34,488 nt of DNA from positions 1 through 34,488 of the forward strand of contig CAMFJT010000028.1 of assembly GCA_945957125.1 (NCBI GenBank), read 5' to 3'. This DNA is from an uncultured Rhodospirillales bacterium (GTDB lineage: Bacteria; Pseudomonadota; Alphaproteobacteria; Reyranellales; Reyranellaceae). The position numbers and the translations under genes are program-made. Below, piece after piece: positions 8,902 through 16,271 of this stretch (positions are counted from its first letter, which is position 1; each line of letters opens with the position of its first letter). Under the pieces are notes generated by a model. That model was not told where the DNA came from. It did not search any database and saw nothing but the letters and a program-made list of their open reading frames with translations.

Positions 8902-9729
8902 TCAATCCAACCAGCGAACGGTATCGCCTGGACGGATATGGCCCGGCTTCTGGACAACGGCATAGAGGCCGGCGCAAGGCAGACGCCCGGCGTCGCCGAA
9001 ATCGACGGCGTTGAGGCGGGCGAGGGCCTTCAGGATCCCACCGTCGCGCGGCAGGTCGGCTTGCGGGATGGTGGCATTGACGCAGCGCGGCGTCGGACCG
9101 AGCCCCTTCAGCACGAGCTCAGCGCCGATCGCGAAGCGACGGCCGGCCCAGGCATTTTCGACGAAAGGCTCCGCGTCGGTCGCGAGCACGATGTTGGGGC
9201 GGAAGCGGCGCACGTCGATCCGGCCTTGCGGCCAGGCGCGCCGGAGACCGTCGAGAGTCGCCGTCGTGATCAGGTGAATGCTCGCCACGTCGAAAAAGGT
9301 CCCCGGCGGAGCCGCGGTGGAGATCGGCATCTCGGTGACGTGGGCCAGCTTGCCGCCGGCTGTCCCGGCGGGGAACTCGAGCAGCAGGCCGGAGGGCGCG
9401 TGGCTCATCAGGCTGAGCGCACGGTCGAAGCGCACGGAGAAGCGGGCATCGCTGTCGGGGTCGGCGCTCGACCAGGTCACCCCTTCGGGGTCGGTGAAGC
9501 GGATCGCGGGCGGCGGCTCGTCCGGGACCGGCTCCACGTCGAAAGCGGCATGATAGCTCATCAGCGCCGTGGCCCAGGTGCGCACGACCGCGGCCCGATG
9601 GGTGGCCGTGTCCACCAGCGCGTAGGCACGATCGCCGACCAAGCCGCGCGCGCCGACGTGCGCCGACGCGACCTGCTCGCCCAGCATGGATTTCACGGGA
9701 TAGCGAAAGAGAGAGGAAACGGCTTCCAT
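8902..9729 (-). CDS. MOSC-domain protein (YcbX/mARC-like)
   Basis: A 275-residue protein with an N-terminal MOSC beta-barrel domain (residues 1 to about 110, starting SSLFRYPVKSM) and a MOSC domain (about 130-275). The block IDVRRFRPNIVL (171-182) is typical. C216 in PTPRCVNATIP corresponds to the cysteine that ligates molybdenum in mARC/YcbX relatives, which reduce N-hydroxylated compounds or handle sulfurated molybdenum cofactor. Unlike YcbX it has no C-terminal 2Fe-2S domain. It lies on the same strand directly after the molybdenum hydroxylase large subunit, separated by a palindromic repeat, which supports a molybdenum cofactor role. It converges with rutA, 40 bases apart. Confidence 0.85.
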   Translation of the reverse strand: MEAVSSLFRYPVKSMLGEQVASAHVGARGLVGDRAYALVDTATHRAAVVRTWATALMSYHAAFDVEPVPDEPPPAIRFTDPEGVTWSSADPDSDARFSVRFDRALSLMSHAPSGLLLEFPAGTAGGKLAHVTEMPISTAAPPGTFFDVASIHLITTATLDGLRRAWPQGRIDVRRFRPNIVLATDAEPFVENAWAGRRFAIGAELVLKGLGPTPRCVNATIPQADLPRDGGILKALARLNAVDFGDAGRLPCAGLYAVVQKPGHIRPGDTVRWLD

Positions 9730-9744
9730 GGGGCGGGCCTATGC

Positions 9745-9802
9745 CCCCCTCCGTCCTCGTAACACGAGGGCACCCTCCCCTTCGCGGATTGCGAAGGGGA
9801 GG
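9745..9802. repeat. REP-like double palindrome, copy 2
   Basis: CCTCGT (9755-9760) pairs with ACGAGG (9764-9769) around AAC. Then a perfect 12-bp arm, CCTCCCCTTCGC (9774-9785), pairs with GCGAAGGGGAGG (9791-9802) around GGATT. The lead-in CCCCCCTCCGTC and the CACC spacer match copy 1 near the window start, while the stem bases differ by compensating changes. It lies between the large-subunit stop and the MOSC start, so it could also end or attenuate the hydroxylase transcript. Confidence 0.65.
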
Positions 9803-9815
9803 AGAGCGACTCGTT

Positions 9816-12107
9816 TCAGTCCGCCGCCATGCGTGGCGTCGCTTCGTCGATCGCCTCGGAGAGCCGCGGCGGAGACATCGGCAGGTCGGTCATGCGGATG
9901 CCGATGGCGCGCGAGATCGCGTTGCCGACGGCAGCGGTGGGCGGCACGATCGGCACCTCGCCGACGCCACGCACACCGTAGGGATGCGTCGGGTTCAGGA
10001 CCTCGACCAGGATGGTCTCGATCTTCGGCAGGTCCGACGCGACCGGCATGCGGTAATCGAGGAAGCCCGGATTATCGAGCCGTCCCTTGGCGTTGTAGAT
10101 GTACTCCTCGTTCAGCGCCCAGCCGATGCCCTGCACGGCGCCGCCCTGGAGCTGGCCTTCGACATACGAGGGATGGATCGCCGTGCCGACGTCCTGCGCG
10201 GCAGTGTAGCGGTCGATGGTGACGATGCCGGTGTCGGCATCGACCGAGAGATCGCAGCAATGCACGCCGAAGCCCGGGCCTGCGCCGGTGACGTTGAGCT
10301 GGGCATGGCCGTTGATCGGACCGCCCGTCTTGCCGGCCTGGGCGGCGATCTGCGCCAGGCTGAGCGGCTCGAAGTCGCCGACATTGGAGCCCGCCGGCTT
10401 GGCCATGCCGTTCTCCCAGATGACGCCTTCCGGATCGACGTTCCAGATCTTGCCGGCACGCACCTTCAGCTCACGGATCATGTCGCGCACCGAGTTCACC
10501 ACGGCGAGGCCCGTGGCGAAGGTAACGCGGCTGCCGCCGGTCACGAAGTTGAAGCCGATCGAGGCGGTGTCGGCGATGACCGGCCGCACCTTTTCGTAAT
10601 CGACGCCGAGTTCCTCGGCCGCCATCAGGGCGAGCGAGGCGCGGCTGCCGCCGATGTCGGGATTACCGGAAATCACGGTAACCGACCCGTCTTCGCCAAC
10701 GTGGCTCGCCGCGCTCGAATCGGCGCCCACATTGAACCAGAATCCCGCCGCGATGCCGCGCGCATGGCCGGGCTTCGGCGGCGTGCGGTAGTGCTCGGAG
10801 TTCTTGATCGCCTCCAGCGTCTCGACCAGACCGATCGTGTTGAAGGTGACGCCGTAAGCGGTCTTCGTGCCCTTCTTCGCCGCGTTCTTCAGGCGCAGGT
10901 CGATCGGATCCATGCCGAGCTGCAGCGCCAGCATGTCGAGCGTCGATTCGACGGCCCATGCCGAGATCGGTGCGCCGGGCGCACGGTAGGCCGCGACCTT
11001 GGGCCGGTTGCTCACGACATCGAAGCCCACGATGTGGATGTTGTCGATGTCGTAGCAGGCATAGGCGCACATGCAGGCCGGCCCGACCGGCGAGCCGGGG
11101 AAGGCACCCGCCTGCATCTCGACCGTGCATTCGGCGGCGACGATGCGGCCATCCTTCTTCGCGCCGATCCTGACTTTGACGTTGCCGCCCGGCGCCGGGC
11201 CGGAGGCGCGGAACACCTCCTCGCGCGTCATCGTCATCTTCACCGGCCTGCCGCTCTTCTGCGACAGCTTGATCGCCAGCGGCTCGAGATAGACCACCGT
11301 CTTGCCGCCGAAGCCGCCGCCGATTTCGGTCGGCGTCACGCGGATCTGGGAGGTCTCGAGGTTCAGGAGCTTGGCGCAGAAGCCGCGCACCTGGAAGTGG
11401 CCCTGGGTCGTCGACCAGACCTGCACCTGTCCGTCCTCGCTGGCGCTGGCCAGCGCGGCGTGCGGCTCGATATAGCCTTGATGCACGGCCTGAGTGGTGT
11501 AGTCCTTCTCGATAACGACCTCGGCTTCGGCAAAGCCCGCCGCAGCGTCGCCCTTCTTGAACTCGATGCGCTTGGCGACGTTCGACGCCTTGGTCGGCGC
11601 CGGCGTCACGCCTTCGGTGATCATGTGGTCGTGGAGCACCGGCGCGTCCGGCTTCATCGCGTCAGTCACATCGATGACGTGCGGCAGGACCTCGTAGCGA
11701 ACCTCGATCAGCGCCAGCGCGGCCCGGGCGACGGCCTCCGTGGTGGCCGCCACGGCGGCGACCGGATGGCCCTCGTAGAGCGCCTTCTCGCGCGCCATGA
11801 CGTTGCGCGTGATGTCGCGCAGGTTCACCTGCATCTCGCCGGTCGGCACGATCAGGTTGGCCTGCTCGGGGAAGTCCTTCGCCGTCACCACGGCCTTCAC
11901 GCCCGCGAGCGCCTCGGCCTTCGACGTGTCGATCGATGCGATGATCGCGTGCGGATGCGGGCTGCGCAGCACCTTGCCGACGAGCTGGCCGGGCAGGTTG
12001 AAATCGGCGCCGAAGCGGGCGCGTCCCGTCACCTTGTCGGCGCCGTCCGGGCGATCCGGACGGGTGCCGATCCACTTGTACTTGGGATGCGAGTGACCGT
12101 CAGGCAT
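9816..12107 (-). CDS. Molybdenum hydroxylase large subunit, xanthine oxidase family
   Basis: A 763-residue molybdopterin-binding subunit of the xanthine dehydrogenase/aldehyde oxidase/CO dehydrogenase family. It hydroxylates a substrate with water-derived oxygen and passes electrons to the iron-sulfur and FAD subunits. The aldehyde oxidase 'hammerhead' domain (about 20-140) precedes the cofactor domain. Key motifs are GGGFGGKT (263-270), the active-site loop AYRAPGAP (373-380) and the catalytic glutamate E717 in GVRGVGE. The loop lacks the cysteine of form I CO dehydrogenase (AYRCSFR), so CO oxidation is unlikely. The start overlaps the small-subunit end by 8 bases. Aldehydes, N-heterocycles or aromatic acyl-CoAs are possible substrates. 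Confidence 0.9.
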   Translation of the reverse strand: MPDGHSHPKYKWIGTRPDRPDGADKVTGRARFGADFNLPGQLVGKVLRSPHPHAIIASIDTSKAEALAGVKAVVTAKDFPEQANLIVPTGEMQVNLRDITRNVMAREKALYEGHPVAAVAATTEAVARAALALIEVRYEVLPHVIDVTDAMKPDAPVLHDHMITEGVTPAPTKASNVAKRIEFKKGDAAAGFAEAEVVIEKDYTTQAVHQGYIEPHAALASASEDGQVQVWSTTQGHFQVRGFCAKLLNLETSQIRVTPTEIGGGFGGKTVVYLEPLAIKLSQKSGRPVKMTMTREEVFRASGPAPGGNVKVRIGAKKDGRIVAAECTVEMQAGAFPGSPVGPACMCAYACYDIDNIHIVGFDVVSNRPKVAAYRAPGAPISAWAVESTLDMLALQLGMDPIDLRLKNAAKKGTKTAYGVTFNTIGLVETLEAIKNSEHYRTPPKPGHARGIAAGFWFNVGADSSAASHVGEDGSVTVISGNPDIGGSRASLALMAAEELGVDYEKVRPVIADTASIGFNFVTGGSRVTFATGLAVVNSVRDMIRELKVRAGKIWNVDPEGVIWENGMAKPAGSNVGDFEPLSLAQIAAQAGKTGGPINGHAQLNVTGAGPGFGVHCCDLSVDADTGIVTIDRYTAAQDVGTAIHPSYVEGQLQGGAVQGIGWALNEEYIYNAKGRLDNPGFLDYRMPVASDLPKIETILVEVLNPTHPYGVRGVGEVPIVPPTAAVGNAISRAIGIRMTDLPMSPPRLSEAIDEATPRMAAD

Positions 12108-12585
12108 TTGCGGCTCCTCTCATTTCGGCAGCCACTTCCATGACCGCGTTGATGATCTTGTCGTAACCGGTGCAGCGGCAGAGGTTGCCGGCCAGCCAGT
12201 AGCGCACTTCCGTCTCGGTCGGGTTCGGGTTCTTGGCGAGCAGCGCCTTGGAGGCGACCAGGAAGCCCGGCGTGCAGATGCCGCACTGGAGTGCCGCCAT
12301 CTCGACGAACTTCTTCTGCAGCGGATGCAGCTTGTCGCCGTCGGCCATGCCCTCGATCGTGTCGATCTTCATGCCCTCGGCCTCCGGCGCCAGCACCAGG
12401 CAGGAGCAGACCAGCCGGTCGTCGACCATGACGCTGCACGCGCCGCAGTCGCCGGAGCCGCAGCCTTCCTTGCTGCCGGTGAGCCCGAGATTGTCGCGCA
12501 GCACGTCGAGCAGGGTCTGGTTCGGATCGCAGAGGAACTCCGTCGGCGCGCCGTTGATGGTGGTCGTGACGTGAATCTTGGCCAT
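12100..12585 (-). CDS. Molybdenum hydroxylase small subunit, 2x[2Fe-2S]
   Basis: A 161-residue electron-transfer subunit (CoxS/XdhC type) with two iron-sulfur clusters. The N-terminal plant-ferredoxin domain holds C42, C47, C50 and C62 in the GCGSGDCGAC...SC pattern. The C-terminal helical domain holds C101, C104, C136 and C138 (QCGICTPGF and LCRCTG). It moves electrons from the molybdenum centre to FAD. Length is normal for the family. It starts one base after the medium-subunit gene ends and overlaps the large-subunit start by 8 bases, so the three are co-translated. It has no twin-arginine signal, which indicates a cytosolic enzyme. Confidence 0.95.
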   Translation of the reverse strand: MAKIHVTTTINGAPTEFLCDPNQTLLDVLRDNLGLTGSKEGCGSGDCGACSVMVDDRLVCSCLVLAPEAEGMKIDTIEGMADGDKLHPLQKKFVEMAALQCGICTPGFLVASKALLAKNPNPTETEVRYWLAGNLCRCTGYDKIINAVMEVAAEMRGAANA

Positions 12586-12586
12586 G

Positions 12587-13471
12587 TTAGCGGTGTCCCC
12601 GATGCTCGATGCCGTTGATGCGGTCGCGCGCGATCATCGCCGCCCGTTTGAGAAGCACACCCGCGATCTTGGTGCGGTACTTGACGGTGCCACGCTTGTC
12701 GTCGATCGGCTTGCACGCGTCGGAGCAGGCTTGCGCCGCGGCGTCGAGCGCGGCATCGTCGAGCGTCGAGCCGACTAGGGCCTTCGCCGCCTTGTCGACC
12801 AGCAGAACGGTCGGCGCCACGGCGCCCAGGCCGACGCGGGCGTCCACCACCTTGTCGCCCTTCATGGCGAGGCTGACGCCGACACCGACGACGGCGATAT
12901 CCATCTCGGTGCGCGGGATCAGGCGAAGATAGGCGTCCGACGCATTCTTCGGCCGCTTCGGCAAGGTCAGCGACACGACGATCTCGCCGGGCTTGAGCGA
13001 GGTCTTGCCCGGTCCGACGTTGAATTCCTCGACCGGAATGTCGCGCTTGCCCTCCGGCCCTTGAACACGCACGACGCATCCGGCCGCGACCAGCGCCGGA
13101 ACACTGTCGGCCGCGGGCGAGGCGTTGCACAGGTTGCCGCCGGCCGAGGCGCGACCCTGGACCTGGGTCGAGCCGATCAGGTTGATCGCCTCGACCACGC
13201 CCGGCCAAGCCTTGCGCAGGGTCGGGTGCTCGCCGATCACCGCCGCGGGCGTCGCCGCCCCGATCGTGAAGGCCCCACCCTTCTCGGTGATGCGCACCAT
13301 CTCGGGAATCTTCTTCACGTCGATGATGGTGCCTGGCTCGCGCGTGCCGGCCTTCATCTGAACGAGGAGATCCGTCCCACCGGCGAGGATGTAGCCCTTG
13401 CCCTTGGCTGCAGCCATCAAGGTCACGGCCTCCTTGATGTTTTTCGCAGTCCGATATTGGATTTCACTCAT
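12587..13471 (-). CDS. Molybdenum hydroxylase FAD subunit (CoxM-like)
   Basis: A 294-residue FAD-binding subunit of the CoxM/XdhB type. FAD contacts are expected at LAGGTDLL (residues 29-36) and SAGGNLCNASPAADS (residues 109-123), both intact. The C-terminal CO-dehydrogenase flavoprotein domain ends with DDKRGTVKYRTKIAGVLLKRA, which matches the family. There is no extra iron-sulfur loop of the kind seen in 4-hydroxybenzoyl-CoA reductase. It is the first gene of the medium-small-large operon and is divergent from the COG0523 gene across a 286-base gap that also carries a Zur-type site much nearer to the other gene. Confidence 0.92.
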   Translation of the reverse strand: MSEIQYRTAKNIKEAVTLMAAAKGKGYILAGGTDLLVQMKAGTREPGTIIDVKKIPEMVRITEKGGAFTIGAATPAAVIGEHPTLRKAWPGVVEAINLIGSTQVQGRASAGGNLCNASPAADSVPALVAAGCVVRVQGPEGKRDIPVEEFNVGPGKTSLKPGEIVVSLTLPKRPKNASDAYLRLIPRTEMDIAVVGVGVSLAMKGDKVVDARVGLGAVAPTVLLVDKAAKALVGSTLDDAALDAAAQACSDACKPIDDKRGTVKYRTKIAGVLLKRAAMIARDRINGIEHRGHR

Positions 13472-13669
13472 GCGGCGGCGTCTCCCGTTATCCCTTTCTC
13501 AGGAGACGCATCCAACCCGACTGCGCGTCGGAGGGCAAGCGCCGCGGACGTTCGCCGGCGGAAGCGAGCACTCCGAATTCCGCGCAGCCGCGCTCCGGAC
13601 CACGCACATCCCAACGCCTCCGATAAGCCCGTCCGCGATAGGTCATGGAGTGTTGGCGGGGACCGAATT

Positions 13670-13692
13670 GTAATGTTATAATATCACCATCC
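13670..13692. promoter_or_regulatory. Probable Zur box before the COG0523 operon
   Basis: The core GTTATAATATCAC (13675-13687) is a near-perfect palindrome in an AT-rich island inside GC-rich DNA. The 23-base span matches the recalled gammaproteobacterial Zur consensus GAAATGTTATAWTATAACATTTC at 18 of 23 positions. A perfect -10 hexamer TATAAT (13677-13682) lies inside the box, with TTGGCG (13653-13658) at an 18-base spacing, so repressor and polymerase would compete. The GTPase start is 66 bases downstream. Confidence 0.75.
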
Positions 13693-13757
13693 ACCAAGGG
13701 CCTTGCCGAGTTCGCGGCAGATTTGAGCGTTCGTGGTGGAAGAAGGAAGGATGAACC

Positions 13758-14720
13758 ATGGCCAGTCCCGTCCCCGTGACTGTGCTGACAGGCTATCTCG
13801 GCGCCGGCAAGACGACGTTGCTCAACCGGATACTGAGCGAGCAGCACGGCAAGAAATACGCCGTTATCGTGAACGAGTTCGGCGAGCTGGGCGTCGACAA
13901 CGACCTCGTGGTCAATGCCGACGAGGAAGTGTTCGAGATGAACAACGGCTGCATCTGCTGCACCGTGCGCGGCGACCTGATCCGCATCATCGAAGGGCTG
14001 ATGTCTCGCCGCCGCAAGTTCGACGGCATCCTCATCGAGACCACCGGCCTTGCTGAGCCAGGGCCCGTGGCCCGCACCTTTTTCGTGGATGACGACCTGC
14101 GCGGCCGTACAACGCTCGACGCCATCGTGACCGTCGTCGACGCCAAGCACTTCCCGAAACGGCTGACGGACAGCCACGAGGCAGCAGAGCAGGTCGCCTT
14201 CGCCGACATCGTCTTGCTGAACAAGATCGACCTGGTCTCGGACGACGACCAGCGCCTTGTCGAACAGCGCATTCGCAGCCTCAATCCCCTGGCCCGCATC
14301 CATCGAAGCCGCCATTGCGCGGTGCCAATCGGCGATCTGCTCGGCCAGGACGCGTTCGACCTCGATCGCATCCTCGAAAAGGAGCCGATGTTCCTCGCCG
14401 AGGACAGCCACGCACACAGCGACGAGATCGCTTCGGTCTGCTTGCGCGCCGGCCGGCCCGTGGACCTGGAGTCCTTCCACGGATGGCTCGGCGAGCTGCT
14501 GGCTCGTCGTGGAGCGGACATCCTGCGCCACAAAGGCATCATCGATGTCGCGGGCGCTGGCAGGCGACTGGTGCTGCAAGGCGTCCACATGTTGTCCGAG
14601 CTCGACGCGGGCAAGCCGTGGCGAGAAGGCGATGTGCGCGAGTCGAAGCTCGTTCTGATCGGACGGAGCCTCGACGAAGCAGAGCTTCGCGCCGGTTTCG
14701 AGCAATGCCTGACGGCCTGA
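13758..14720 (+). CDS. COG0523 (CobW/ZigA-type) GTP-dependent metallochaperone
   Basis: A 320-residue G3E GTPase of COG0523. Walker A is GYLGAGKTT (12-20), the metal site is C65-I-C67-C68, the switch region holds ETTGLAEP (94-101) and the G4 motif is NKID (155-158). A short SHAHSDE segment (217-223) precedes the CobW C-terminal domain and may help bind metal. Zur-regulated members (ZagA, ZigA, human ZNG1 relatives) deliver zinc to client proteins when zinc is scarce. The ATG follows a strong AAGGAAGG ribosome site. The Zur-type box upstream and the DUF1826 gene overlapping its end by 16 bases argue for zinc rather than cobalt or nitrile hydratase service. Confidence 0.9.
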   Translation: MASPVPVTVLTGYLGAGKTTLLNRILSEQHGKKYAVIVNEFGELGVDNDLVVNADEEVFEMNNGCICCTVRGDLIRIIEGLMSRRRKFDGILIETTGLAEPGPVARTFFVDDDLRGRTTLDAIVTVVDAKHFPKRLTDSHEAAEQVAFADIVLLNKIDLVSDDDQRLVEQRIRSLNPLARIHRSRHCAVPIGDLLGQDAFDLDRILEKEPMFLAEDSHAHSDEIASVCLRAGRPVDLESFHGWLGELLARRGADILRHKGIIDVAGAGRRLVLQGVHMLSELDAGKPWREGDVRESKLVLIGRSLDEAELRAGFEQCLTA

Positions 14721-15361
14721 GCGCGCACCCGGCCTTCGCCTCGGATGGCGTGGTCGAGCACCATGGCGGTGGGATCCTCGACCGCATTGCCGATGGTTCC
14801 GTGGTGCTGTCGATCTGGCATAGATCGAGTGCTGCCGAGACCACGGCAATGGCCGCCTGGCTCGACAGCTTGCCGCCCGAGCAGCTTCCGGCCGGCCGCT
14901 TCCTCGCCTCGCCCGGGCAAGTCCCGGCTGGGCTGGCGGCCCTGTGCGCTTCCGCCAGGCTCGGCGAGAGCTCGATGCGCGATGCGCTCATCGCTGACAT
15001 CGCGGGCCTGGCGACCGACTTCGCCCGGCTGGCCTGCAGCACCCTGATCGACGTCAGGCTCGAAGCGATCGACGACGATGCCTGCTGGCGGTTTCATCGC
15101 GACCATGTCGGCCTGCGTCTCAATGCCACCTACAGAGGAGCCGGCACCCAATGGGTGCGCCCGGCATCGGCGGCGCGCGCCCTTCGCGCGCAACGGCGCT
15201 ATCGCGGGCCGCTGGAGGAGCTCCCGCGGTTTGCCGCAGGTCTGTTCAAGGGCGTCCAGCGCGCGGGCTCCCGGGCCATCGTCCACCGCTCGCCCCGGAT
15301 CGCCGGAAGCGGCGCGGTGCGACTGTTTCTATGCCTCAACGAGCCCGCGACTGACGAGTGA
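14705..15361 (+). CDS. DUF1826 protein, zinc-limitation associated
   Basis: A 218-residue protein of the DUF1826 family, function unknown. The diagnostic block is CWRFHRDHVGLRL (residues 128-140) followed by TYRGAGTQW. H131, D133 and H134 form a possible metal site resembling a His-x-Asp-His cluster. There is no signal peptide or membrane segment, so it is cytosolic. The ATG lies within the last 16 bases of the GTPase gene, so the two are translationally coupled. From general knowledge, DUF1826 genes often sit beside Zur-controlled COG0523 genes in proteobacteria. It may be a client or partner of the GTPase, but that is inference. Confidence 0.8.
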   Translation: MPDGLSAHPAFASDGVVEHHGGGILDRIADGSVVLSIWHRSSAAETTAMAAWLDSLPPEQLPAGRFLASPGQVPAGLAALCASARLGESSMRDALIADIAGLATDFARLACSTLIDVRLEAIDDDACWRFHRDHVGLRLNATYRGAGTQWVRPASAARALRAQRRYRGPLEELPRFAAGLFKGVQRAGSRAIVHRSPRIAGSGAVRLFLCLNEPATDE

Positions 15362-15385
15362 CGGGATAGCATGCCAAGATAACCG

Positions 15386-15781
15386 ATGCCGCCCGATCTG
15401 CCCCCACCCGTGCTTGAGGTCTTCTATTCCCCGACCTGCGCGCCGTGCCGGCTCGAGCTGCCTGTTCTGGCGGAATTGTCCGGCGGGCCCGGAGTCAGCG
15501 TGCGCATCGTCATCCTGGACCAGGAATTGCGCGCCCGCAGCGAGCTTCGCGAGGTGTCGGCGAGCCTCGAAGCGCGCGCCATCGGTCCCGCAAGCATTGC
15601 ACCGGGCGACGTCCTGCGCGCGGCCGGCAACGATCGCGGCATCCTGCCCTACGCCCGCACCGTCGGCTCGGAAGGCCGCGTCTGCTCGACCTGGTCCGGT
15701 ATGCTGACCGTCGGTCGCGTGAAGAGCCTGCTCGCGGCCTGCACCGCGCTTCTCACTTTGCCCGGGCGTTCTCCATCTTGA
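15386..15781 (+). CDS. Small thioredoxin-like CxxC protein
   Basis: A 131-residue protein whose start resembles a thioredoxin-fold active site: a beta strand (LEVFYSP) leading into C18-A-P-C21 and then a helix (RLELPVLAEL). The rest is less typical: a strand RIVILD at about 45, and a later region without the usual cis-proline block being obvious. There is no signal peptide, so it is cytosolic. It begins 24 bases after the DUF1826 stop, making it the third gene of the putative Zur operon. Its last 29 bases overlap the end of the convergent DUF3299 gene. It might reduce metal-binding cysteines or carry metal itself. No strong ribosome site is visible. Confidence 0.65.
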   Translation: MPPDLPPPVLEVFYSPTCAPCRLELPVLAELSGGPGVSVRIVILDQELRARSELREVSASLEARAIGPASIAPGDVLRAAGNDRGILPYARTVGSEGRVCSTWSGMLTVGRVKSLLAACTALLTLPGRSPS

Positions 15782-16271
15782 AGAACACTGCCCGTTCCTG
15801 ATCGTCCACCAGGCGCAGCTTGCCGGTCACCGTCACGATCCGCTCGCTCCATTGCAGCAGCTGAGCGGCCTCGACCTCGACGACCTCGTTGGGCTGGCCG
15901 GGCGGGCAGTACAGGCAGACCGGTGTGTTGCGGGTGAGCAGGAAGTGCTTCGTCCGGTCGGAGCCGTCCATCGGCAAGACAAACCCGCGCAAGGTGACTG
16001 TCTTGCCGTCGAGCGCCTTCACCTCGGACGTGAGCCTGATGCTGTACATGCCGGACTCCTCGTCGTAGCCCAGCGGGCAACCGGCGAACTTGCGCCACAG
16101 CTCGTCGCGTATCTGGGGCAAACGGCCTTGTAGAGCCGCTTCGTCCGGAGGCTGGCCGAAGCCGCCCTTGAGCGGACCGGATTGCTTGTCGATATCGATC
16201 GACAGAGCGGGCGCGGCGCCCAAGGCGACCCCTGCCGACAGGAAGAGCGCAAACAGCTTCGTGATCATCAT
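15753..16271 (-). CDS. DUF3299 exported protein, partner of the ABC transporter
   Basis: A 172-residue exported protein with a signal peptide (hydrophobic residues 5-22, AAPA at 19-22). Family features include GFVLPMD (97-102 region), FLLTR, and C119-L-Y-C122-PPGQPNEVVEVE, a possible metal or redox CxxC site. The start overlaps the permease end by 4 bases. From general knowledge, the zinc-responsive Pseudomonas aeruginosa PA4063-PA4066 operon encodes an ABC ATPase, a permease and a DUF3299 protein in the same order, preceded by a DUF2796 protein that is absent here. It likely acts in the periplasm with the permease; the exact task is unknown. ATG 16271 or 16268 could both start it. Confidence 0.8.
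   Translation of the reverse strand: MMITKLFALFLSAGVALGAAPALSIDIDKQSGPLKGGFGQPPDEAALQGRLPQIRDELWRKFAGCPLGYDEESGMYSIRLTSEVKALDGKTVTLRGFVLPMDGSDRTKHFLLTRNTPVCLYCPPGQPNEVVEVEAAQLLQWSERIVTVTGKLRLVDDQERAVFFKMENARAK

Noticed and set aside
9741-12143. An 800-codon plus-strand frame opposite the molybdenum hydroxylase large subunit.
   Set aside because: It mirrors the coding frame of the real gene on the other strand and has the typical His/Arg/Asp-rich shadow composition.
9816-13471. Aerobic carbon monoxide dehydrogenase (coxMSL).
   Set aside because: Gene order fits, but the active-site loop is AYRAPGAP and lacks the cysteine of form I; no cox accessory genes are present.
13758-14720. CobW of cobalamin synthesis or a nitrile hydratase activator.
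   Set aside because: No cobalamin or nitrile hydratase genes are near. The Zur-type box and the DUF1826 neighbour favour a zinc role.
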